A stretch of 9,041 nucleotides of DNA, taken from assembly GCA_049509675.1 (NCBI GenBank), contig JBEKZQ010000258.1, positions 1-9,041 of the forward strand, given 5' to 3'. Source of the stretch: JBEKZQ01 sp049509675. Lineage in GTDB: Bacteria > Planctomycetota > Planctomycetia > Pirellulales > Thermoguttaceae. Shown piece by piece: positions 4,062 to 9,041 of the stretch; within the stretch, counting starts at the first letter, position 1, and every line of letters starts with the position of its first letter. The notes beneath the pieces were generated by a model. It ran no database searches. It worked only from the letters and a program-made list of their open reading frames with translations, and had not been told where the DNA came from. The position numbers and the translations under genes were made by a program.

Positions 4062-6028
4062 GATTGCCTGCCGATGCTGTGGGGCCAGTCGCCGACGTCC
4101 AGCGCCAGCATGCCGCCCAGGGTTGACGTGGAAATGTAGACCCGCTCCCCTTCCGCCAAGAGATAGCAGGGATGGTTCACGGCGGCGCCGGCCAAGCTCA
4201 GGCAAGCGGCCGCGCCCGGCTCTTGGTCGATCTGCGGGAAGACGACCAGCGTGTTGGAATCGTGGCAGGTCACCAGCAGTGCGTCGCCGCGGAACGCCAG
4301 GCCGTGCGGGGCCCGGGCGGCCAGGGAGGGCAGCGGGATGCTTCGTTTCCAGGCGGCCGAGACGCCATCGAGAACTTCAATCTGATGGTGGCGGAAATCG
4401 GCCACGTAGGCCTCGCCCGCCCGGAAGGCCACGTCGGTGGGCAGCCAGCCCGGCCGGGGCGCGACGCTCCGCCCCTGGCGGGCCGATTCATCGGCAAAGA
4501 CCTGCAAACCGCCCACGCGCGAGAAGATCCAAAGCTTGCCGTCCGGGGCGTAGCGGGCCAGGAACGGCTGGGCGCCGAGTTGCGCGTGGGCCAAGAGCGG
4601 CTCCAGCCTGCCGTCGGCCGCAACGGCCGCGATCCGCCCGGTGGTATAGTCGGCCGCGACGATCCCTCCGCCCGGCCGCAGTTCGAGCCCCACCGGATCG
4701 TACAACTCCTGGGTCGCAAAGCCCTTTTGCGTCCAGGGTCGCACCAGGCGGCCGCGGCGGGTGATTTCCTGAAGCGCATGATGAAAGAGATCCGCCACCA
4801 GCAGGTTCCCGTTGTCCAAAGGCACTATCCCGCGCACGTTGCGGATGCCGGCGCGGAAGGCGTCGTCCGGCTGCCACTCGGCCGCCAGCTTGAGCTCCAG
4901 CCCCAAAAAGTCTCCCTCTCCCGTCGGGAGAGGGCCGGGGTGAGGGGAACTGGTTAACGTCCCCGGCTTCGTGCCAGCGCCGGTCGCTGCGACCAACCTT
5001 CGGTCGTTGCCCGGCTTGTCCGGCAGAACGGGGAAAGCACTGGCAGAGCCAGTGGCACCCGCCCCTGTGCCACCCACCCGCGCACAACAGGCGCCGCTGG
5101 TTTCACCCATCTTCAGATACAGGCCCAGGACTTCATCGGGCGGGCCGTCGGCCGCCAGTCGGCCGTTGGCGAAATAGAGCACACGCGAGCAATACCGCCG
5201 CACGGCGCCCAGGTCGTGCGAGCAGATCAGCACGGTGCTCCCCTGGGCCAGCAGGGCTTCGATCCGTTGGAAACACTTGGTCTGGAAGAACACGTCGCCC
5301 ACGGAGAGGATCTCGTCGATCAGCAGCAGATCGGCCCGCAGGTGCAGCGCCAGGGCCATCGCCAATCGCGCGAACATGCCGCTGGAATAGGTTTTTACGG
5401 GCTGGTCCAGGTATTCGCCGATGTCGGCGAAGGCGATGATTTGCGGGATCAGGGCTTCCAACTCGGCCCGCGACAGTCCGAAGACCGAGCCGCTGGTGCA
5501 GAGGTTCTCCCGCCCGGTGAATTCGGGGTCGAAGCCGATGCCCAGTTCCAACAGCGGAAAGACCGTTCCCGTGCGGCGGACTTCGCCTTCGGTGGGCGCC
5601 AGGATGCCGGCGAGGACCTTCAAGAGCGTACTCTTGCCGGCGCCGTTGCGGCCCACGATCCCCACCTTTTCGCCCCGCGCGATCTCGAACGACACGTCGC
5701 GCAGACTCCAGTGCTCGTCGTAGTAGGCGCGGCGGCCACCGAACAGGGCCTGTTTGAGCCGATCGGCGGGCCGGGCATACAGGCGATAACACTTGCCCAA
5801 GCTCGAAGCGCGGATCACCACCGGACGCGCGGCGGGGGGTGTTGTGCTTGGCATTGAGCCCCCCTCTCCCTTTGGGAGAGGGACCGCAAGCGGTGCCCGG
5901 GGTGAGGGCGCACGCAGTTGGAACCCGCTTGTTATGGCCACTTTGCTGGAAACCGCCCTCATCCCGGCCCTCTCCCATCGCGTCGCAAGCGACGCGCGGG
6001 AGAGGGGGACATTACTCTTATCTTTCAT
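4058..6028 (-). CDS. Polysaccharide ABC exporter ATPase fused to a C-terminal NHL-like beta-propeller
   Basis: 656 residues from ATG 6028. Residues 70-307 are an ABC ATPase of the Wzt/TagH/KpsT group: Walker A GRNGAGKST (126-134), LLELGIGFDPEFTGREN (159-175), signature YSSGM (214-218), Walker B LLLIDE (234-239), SVGD (242-245) and switch histidine H271. Residues 309-378 are a low-complexity linker encoded largely by palindromic repeats. Residues 397-650 hold about six propeller-like repeats (for example GNLLVADLFHHALQEI, EAYVADFRHHQIEVLD, DALLVTCHDSNTLVVF). Canonical Wzt proteins instead end in a jelly-roll glycan-binding domain, so the propeller may recognise the substrate or a partner; this is inference. 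Start: ATG 6028 overlaps the upstream stop (ATGA) and has GGAGGTGA at ideal spacing, but residues 8-58 are encoded by repeats. ATG 5854 (residue 59), also with a purine-rich site, would give a 598-residue protein beginning just before the ATPase domain. Its stop overlaps the permease start. Confidence 0.92.
   Translation of the reverse strand: MKDKSNVPLSRASLATRWERAGMRAVSSKVAITSGFQLRAPSPRAPLAVPLPKGEGGSMPSTTPPAARPVVIRASSLGKCYRLYARPADRLKQALFGGRRAYYDEHWSLRDVSFEIARGEKVGIVGRNGAGKSTLLKVLAGILAPTEGEVRRTGTVFPLLELGIGFDPEFTGRENLCTSGSVFGLSRAELEALIPQIIAFADIGEYLDQPVKTYSSGMFARLAMALALHLRADLLLIDEILSVGDVFFQTKCFQRIEALLAQGSTVLICSHDLGAVRRYCSRVLYFANGRLAADGPPDEVLGLYLKMGETSGACCARVGGTGAGATGSASAFPVLPDKPGNDRRLVAATGAGTKPGTLTSSPHPGPLPTGEGDFLGLELKLAAEWQPDDAFRAGIRNVRGIVPLDNGNLLVADLFHHALQEITRRGRLVRPWTQKGFATQELYDPVGLELRPGGGIVAADYTTGRIAAVAADGRLEPLLAHAQLGAQPFLARYAPDGKLWIFSRVGGLQVFADESARQGRSVAPRPGWLPTDVAFRAGEAYVADFRHHQIEVLDGVSAAWKRSIPLPSLAARAPHGLAFRGDALLVTCHDSNTLVVFPQIDQEPGAAACLSLAGAAVNHPCYLLAEGERVYISTSTLGGMLALDVGDWPHSIGRQS
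4914..4948. repeat. CCCTCTCCC-family palindrome in the ATPase-propeller linker
   Basis: Perfect nine-base arms CCCTCTCCC (4914-4922) and GGGAGAGGG (4926-4934) flank GTC, followed by the family tail CCGGGGTGAGGGGA. Read in frame on the minus strand it encodes SPHPGPLPTGEG, within the linker of the fusion protein. The same core occurs at 5862, 5956, 8960 and 9003. Confidence 0.9.
5038..5073. repeat. Double hairpin related to the CACTGCTGG family, in the ATPase-propeller linker
   Basis: CACTGGC (5038-5044) pairs with GCCAGTG (5048-5054) around AGA. Overlapping it, GTGGCAC (5052-5058) pairs with GTGCCAC (5067-5073) around eight bases, so the two folds are mutually exclusive near 5052-5054. The AGTGGCACCC tail resembles the end of the copy at 1771. 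It is read in frame as part of a Gly/Ala/Ser-rich linker. Confidence 0.75.
5862..5910. repeat. CCCTCTCCC-family palindrome at the 5' end of the ATPase gene (copy facing right)
   Basis: CCCTCTCCC (5862-5870), a TTT loop and GGGAGAGGG (5874-5882) form a perfect nine-base stem. A second hairpin, ACCGC-AA-GCGGT (5883-5894), follows, then GCCCGGGGTGAGGG. It sits just upstream of the second possible start (ATG 5854), and on the minus strand its G-rich bases form the purine-rich stretch before that ATG. It faces the oppositely oriented copy at 5956-6006. Confidence 0.88.
5956..6006. repeat. CCCTCTCCC-family palindrome at the 5' end of the ATPase gene (copy facing left)
   Basis: CCCTCATCCCGG is followed by CCCTCTCCC (5968-5976) pairing with GGGAGAGGG (5998-6006). 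Inside the loop lies a perfect eight-base hairpin, CGCGTCGC-AA-GCGACGCG (5979-5996). The orientation is opposite to the copy at 5862-5910, 45 bases away, giving a paired arrangement like bacterial BIMEs. If the ATG at 6028 is used, both copies are translated. Confidence 0.88.
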
Positions 6029-7500
6029 CCTTCACCTCCGCCGGCGCGTCGCACCAGCCGCGCGCTGAAAATTCCCAGCGTCACGCCGTTGGTAATGCAC
6101 GGATCGATCCGCAAGCGGTCGATGGCTTGGGAGCGCACCGTGGGATCGCCGACGCTGGGCACCACGCTGATCGCCTTGAGGTCCAGCAGATAACGGCGTC
6201 GGCCCGCGTGTACGCGAAAGCCTTCGGAAACGCAGGCCCGATCGCCGTGGAGCCAGATGATCTGGCCGTGGCCGGGATGGGAGGCATACAGGTCGAATTC
6301 CAACAGTTCCAGGCCGGCGGAACGGGCCTGCTCGGGCAGGTGCAGAATGAACTGCGGGTCTTTTTTCCGCGACACGCCGCCGGCCAGCGCGCCGCGGATG
6401 TCGCGCGCGCGGCTGGGCGAGAGGTTCTGGGCCGCCATCGCGCGGCAGGCAAAAAGCGTCTCGCCCGCCGGCACGGAGCCAGCCATCGCATACAGGCTCA
6501 ACTCGCGAGGCAAGCGGCTATCGCTCAGCGGCCGCTCGAACCCCAGTGAGAAACTGGGGTTGCGAAACCGCTGCTGCGTGTCGCGCCGCTTGGCGCGCAG
6601 ACGTTTCGAGCGGGCAATCATGGCCGCCGCCCGCGCGATGGCCAGGGCCATAACAAGCGCCCGCCGCGGTCCGCCCCGCAGCGAGCCGAGGGCAAAGATC
6701 GCTTCCTGCCATAGCAGCCGCAGCCACCAGCGGCGCAAGTCCTCGCGTGGGCGCAGATTCTTGTACATCGACAACAGGCGGTTGCGGAAGCCGGTGATGA
6801 AATAGTTCCGCCGCTCCCAGGCCGAGGCCTTGCGGGTGCTGCCGCGCTCGTGATAGGCCAGGGCCGCCGGCTGGTAATAGCTTTGCCAGCCGGCCAGGTT
6901 CAACCGCCAGGCCAGGTCGATGTCTTCGCAATAGATGAAGAAATCCTCGTCGAAATACTCGTCCTCGTAGCGCACGCTTTCCAGGGCGGCGCGGCGATAG
7001 CAGGCCGCCGCCCCCGAGGGGCCGAAGATCAGCTCGGCCGTTTCCCACTGCGGTCCGTCGGCGACCCATTCGCCGCGGTCCGCGGGAAAGCAGCGGTGGA
7101 AGCCGATGCCGGTCGAGTCGAGGAACTGCGACGGCTTGCCGTCGACCAGTTTCCGCAGTCGGCCGGAAACGCCGCCGGCCTCGGGATGGGCCTGGAACAT
7201 CTCGGCCACGCGTTCGAGAAAGTCGGGCTCCAGGAAACAATCGAAGTTCAGGCACAGCACGTACTCGCCCGTGCCGGCGCGGATTCCCAGGTTCTGACCG
7301 CGGCTGAATCCCACGTTGCCGCCGGGTTCGATCAGACGCACGTCCCTCTGACTGCGGAGGAACTCCAGCGAGCCGTCGGTCGAGCCGTTGTTGACCACGA
7401 TGATCTCGATCCCGTCGGCGTAGGTCTGGCGGCGAATGGCCTCCAGACACTGCCGCAGGTAATGCATCCCGTCGTAATGGACGATCACGATCGAAAACAT
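6025..7500 (-). CDS. Family 2 glycosyltransferase with C-terminal accessory domain
   Basis: 491 residues. Residues 1-245 are a GT-A fold of the GT2 rhamnosyltransferase-like (WbbL-type) group: FSIVIVHYDG (2-11), VVNNGSTDGS (35-44), GGNVGFSRGQN (60-70), LNFDCF (84-89) in the place of the metal-binding DxD, and CEDIDLAWR (191-199). The segment RRNYFITGFRNRLLSMYKN (230-248) and hydrophobic stretches to about 300 suggest association with the inner membrane. Residues 380-483 form a separate domain (DPQF, FRVHAGRRRY, LRIDPC) that also occurs at the end of the preceding gene. Expected role: transfer of a sugar from a nucleotide donor to a growing lipid-linked glycan; donor and linkage cannot be read. 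The start ATG at 7500 shares its A with the upstream TGA stop, with GGAG seven bases before. The in-frame extension to 7728 reads another gene in the wrong frame and is rejected. The stop overlaps the ATPase start. Confidence 0.94.
   Translation of the reverse strand: MFSIVIVHYDGMHYLRQCLEAIRRQTYADGIEIIVVNNGSTDGSLEFLRSQRDVRLIEPGGNVGFSRGQNLGIRAGTGEYVLCLNFDCFLEPDFLERVAEMFQAHPEAGGVSGRLRKLVDGKPSQFLDSTGIGFHRCFPADRGEWVADGPQWETAELIFGPSGAAACYRRAALESVRYEDEYFDEDFFIYCEDIDLAWRLNLAGWQSYYQPAALAYHERGSTRKASAWERRNYFITGFRNRLLSMYKNLRPREDLRRWWLRLLWQEAIFALGSLRGGPRRALVMALAIARAAAMIARSKRLRAKRRDTQQRFRNPSFSLGFERPLSDSRLPRELSLYAMAGSVPAGETLFACRAMAAQNLSPSRARDIRGALAGGVSRKKDPQFILHLPEQARSAGLELLEFDLYASHPGHGQIIWLHGDRACVSEGFRVHAGRRRYLLDLKAISVVPSVGDPTVRSQAIDRLRIDPCITNGVTLGIFSARLVRRAGGGEG
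6032..6039 (-). promoter_or_regulatory. Strong ribosome binding site for the ATPase start at 6028
   Basis: GGAGGTGA lies within the last codons of the upstream glycosyltransferase gene, with GGAGG six bases before ATG 6028. Together with the ATGA overlap it strongly suggests that translation begins, or originally began, at 6028. Confidence 0.75.
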
Positions 7501-8942
7501 CAAGCGACTCCGAACGAGTGGATCACGATTTGGGCCTGGGACGTTTCGCACGGATCCAGCCGCAGATACTCCAGGTCTTGCCGCCAGCGGCCCAGCACGT
7601 CGGGACACATCCGCTGGTGATCGGCGAAGAACCGGCCGTCCACGCGGCAGGCATAGCGGTGCCGGCCGGGCAGGACGCGGAAATGCGTGCTGGAGAGGAA
7701 GTACTGTCCCACGCCCGCGTGCCGGCAACGCATGATGAACTGTCCCCAGGAGGTCTGGTCGCAGGTCATTTCCAGGTCGATCCAGCGGAAGTGCCGCAGC
7801 GGTGCGGCGACGTGGAAATGGATCTGCGGGTCGTCGCCGGCAGTAACGGCCCCAATGGCCAGGTCGGCTGGCTGCTGAAACCCCTCGGTCCGCAACACCT
7901 CTTGCGGAAACAGATCGCGGCGCGTTCCGGCCCGTGCCGCAGAGGTCCGCGCGGTCAGGTACCGCTCGGCGCGATCCACGCGGTAAAGCTGATTGACTTG
8001 CAATTCCTTAACCGGGCGGACAAACGGCAGCAGGGCCTCGCTGGCGCGGACCCGCGCGCTTTGCACGGCCGCCCGCGCCCGCAGCGCGCCGGGCAGTTTC
8101 GCCAGCATTTCCAGCCGCCACAGCACGATCTTCCATCCCTGCCAGCGGAAGAACAGGCGCAACTCGTCGCTGCGGAGCACCGAGGCCAGGAAGGAGCGCG
8201 CGTAGCGGGCGAACAACTCGGCCGGAATGTTCTTCACCACCCACAGCAAGTCGTTGTGCAGAATGTTGCGGATGTGCAAGGCCGAGCCGGTCTCCATCTG
8301 CGCGTTGGACACGTGATGGCAGATGGCCCCGGGCACGACGCGGCAATCCCAGCCGCGCCAAAACAACCGCAGGCTGAAGTCCAGATCCTCGTAGCAAAGG
8401 AAGAACCGCTGGTCGAATCCGCCCACCTCGCGGAAGGCGCGGGCCCGGACCATCATCGAGCAGCCGCTGACGCCCAGCACCGGCTCGCCGCCGTCGAACT
8501 GGCCGTGGTCCTCCGCGCCCGCCCCCACGTTATACGAGCGCAGGTCGGAGCCGAGCACGTGGGCGTGAATGTTGATCCGCCGGCAAAAACCTTTTTGATA
8601 GATCCGCGCCCCGACCATCCCCAGCCGCGGATCGGACCGCAGCGCCTCGACTTGCCGCCGGGCCCAATCGGGTTCCACTTCCGTGTCGTTGTTCAAGATG
8701 GCCAGGAACTCGGCGTCGCCCGCCGCGCCGGCCCCGTGGTTCACGGCGCAGGCGAAGCCGCGGTTGGCACCGGTCGGAATCCACCGCACTCCGGCGAAAC
8801 GCCGCACGATCGCTTCCGAGCCGTCGCGGGAATCGTTATCCACCACCAGTACTTCCAGGTCCGGCCACGTCTGCCGGGCCAGGCTCTTGAGCAGCCCCTC
8901 CAGATAGTGTTCGCCGCGGTAATTTGGAATGATCACCGCCAC
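7500..8942 (-). CDS. Family 2 glycosyltransferase with C-terminal accessory domain (first visible gene)
   Basis: 480 residues from a GTG codon. Residues 1-240 are a GT2 catalytic domain: VAVIIPNYRG at the N-terminus, VVDNDSRDGS (33-42), GANRGFACAVNHG (58-70), ILNNDTE (82-88) carrying the metal-binding DxD equivalent, VSGCSMMVRA (158-167) and CYEDLDFSLR (183-192). Residues 240-290 hold amphipathic, aromatic-rich segments that may sit on the membrane. After a variable stretch, residues 370-480 form the domain shared with the next gene (DPQI, FRVLPGRHRY, LRLDPC). It should add a sugar to the same glycan as its neighbour. Start: the frame is open upstream through repeats to the window edge without another ATG, GTG or TTG, so GTG 8942 is the only start in view and matches where the family begins. 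The Shine-Dalgarno is weak (AGGCGG). A start beyond the window cannot be excluded. Confidence 0.9.
   Translation of the reverse strand: MAVIIPNYRGEHYLEGLLKSLARQTWPDLEVLVVDNDSRDGSEAIVRRFAGVRWIPTGANRGFACAVNHGAGAAGDAEFLAILNNDTEVEPDWARRQVEALRSDPRLGMVGARIYQKGFCRRINIHAHVLGSDLRSYNVGAGAEDHGQFDGGEPVLGVSGCSMMVRARAFREVGGFDQRFFLCYEDLDFSLRLFWRGWDCRVVPGAICHHVSNAQMETGSALHIRNILHNDLLWVVKNIPAELFARYARSFLASVLRSDELRLFFRWQGWKIVLWRLEMLAKLPGALRARAAVQSARVRASEALLPFVRPVKELQVNQLYRVDRAERYLTARTSAARAGTRRDLFPQEVLRTEGFQQPADLAIGAVTAGDDPQIHFHVAAPLRHFRWIDLEMTCDQTSWGQFIMRCRHAGVGQYFLSSTHFRVLPGRHRYACRVDGRFFADHQRMCPDVLGRWRQDLEYLRLDPCETSQAQIVIHSFGVA
7508..7511 (-). promoter_or_regulatory. Ribosome binding site of the second glycosyltransferase
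   Basis: GGAG lies within the end of the upstream gene, seven bases before the ATG at 7500. Combined with the TGATG junction it points to translational coupling of the two glycosyltransferases. Confidence 0.55.
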
Positions 8943-8959
8943 TTTGCCGCCTGAATTCC

Positions 8960-8980
8960 CCTCTCCCCTTGCGGGAGAGG
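8960..8980. repeat. CCCTCTCCC-family palindrome before the first glycosyltransferase
   Basis: CCTCTCCC (8960-8967) pairs with GGGAGAGG (8973-8980) around CTTGC. The palindrome begins 17 bases upstream of the GTG start. Same orientation and almost the same sequence as the copy at 9003. Confidence 0.82.
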
Positions 8981-9002
8981 CATCGAGGGCGAGTGAATTA
9001 CT

Positions 9003-9041
9003 CCCCTCTCCCCTTGCGGGAGAGGGGTTGGGGGTGAGGGG
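9003..9041. repeat. CCCTCTCCC-family palindrome at the right edge
   Basis: CCCCTCTCCC (9003-9012) pairs perfectly with GGGAGAGGGG (9018-9027) around CTTGC, followed by the family tail TTGGGGGTGAGGGG, which runs into the window edge. It lies 43 bases from the copy at 8960, in the same orientation. The element may continue outside the window. Confidence 0.85.

Noticed and set aside
2586..4139. Long plus-strand open frame (517 codons) across the methyltransferase and permease genes
   Set aside because: It spans two real minus-strand genes and the inverted repeat between them, and its Gln/His-rich composition is typical of antisense reading of high-GC genes.
4059..4205. Longer N-terminus for the permease, starting at 4205
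   Set aside because: The extra 48 residues are Arg/Gly-rich and read from inside the ATPase-propeller gene; the ATGA overlap at 4061 gives a start that matches the family.
4904..4906. TTG start for a separate propeller protein, preceded by a purine-rich GGGAGAGGGAG
   Set aside because: The frame is continuous with the ATPase and the purine run is simply the repeat sequence. A separate product cannot be excluded but has no independent support.
7498..7728. Longer N-terminus for the second glycosyltransferase, starting at 7728
   Set aside because: The 76 extra residues are low-complexity and out of frame with the upstream gene's conserved domain; the family N-terminus FSIVIVHYDG begins right at ATG 7500.
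7518..8954. Long plus-strand open frame (478 codons) opposite the first glycosyltransferase
   Set aside because: Antisense shadow with Gln/Val/Pro-rich composition and no recognisable motif; the minus strand encodes an unmistakable glycosyltransferase.

Overview
The window is high-GC DNA carrying six genes, all on the minus strand and transcribed from right to left. They read as part of a cell-surface polysaccharide cluster. The density of short palindromic repeats, some inside reading frames, together with the gene types, suggests a planctomycete (perhaps Pirellulales) or a similar environmental bacterium. That assignment is inference from sequence style; no taxonomic marker gene is present.

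In transcription order: (1) 8942-7500, a family 2 glycosyltransferase with an extra C-terminal domain; (2) 7500-6025, a second family 2 glycosyltransferase ending in a diverged copy of the same domain; (3) 6028-4058, an ABC transporter ATPase of the Wzt/TagH/KpsT type fused to a C-terminal NHL-like beta-propeller; (4) 4061-3156, the matching ABC-2 permease of the Wzm/TagG/KpsM type; (5) 3047-1620, a SAM-dependent methyltransferase with a long C-terminal coiled coil; (6) 1591-152, a B12-binding-domain radical SAM protein. The first four genes overlap each other by 1 to 4 bases (TGATG or ATGA junctions), and the last two follow after gaps of 108 and 28 bases. This fits a single operon whose promoter lies beyond the right edge.

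A working model is that the two glycosyltransferases build a glycan on a lipid carrier, the methyltransferase caps or otherwise modifies it, and the ABC transporter exports it. The radical SAM protein would make an unidentified modification. The layout recalls the E. coli O9a system, where WbdD (a modifying enzyme with a coiled-coil ruler) works with a Wzm/Wzt transporter whose C-terminal domain recognises the glycan cap. Here a predicted propeller occupies the place of the usual Wzt sugar-binding domain.

The second theme is repeats. At least five palindromic families are visible: GGATTGCCAATCC at 47-104; CACTGCTGG-type at 1671, 1771 and 5038; a perfect 26-base inverted repeat at 3061-3139; CCCTCTCCC/GGGAGAGGG at 4914, 5862, 5956, 8960 and 9003; and nested hairpins within some of these. 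Several lie in frame. They appear to encode the linker between the ATPase and propeller, the tail of the methyltransferase and, depending on which start is used, N-terminal extensions of the ATPase and the methyltransferase.

No RNA gene, CRISPR array, transposase or convincing intrinsic terminator was seen. No gene-free stretch exceeds about 150 bases.
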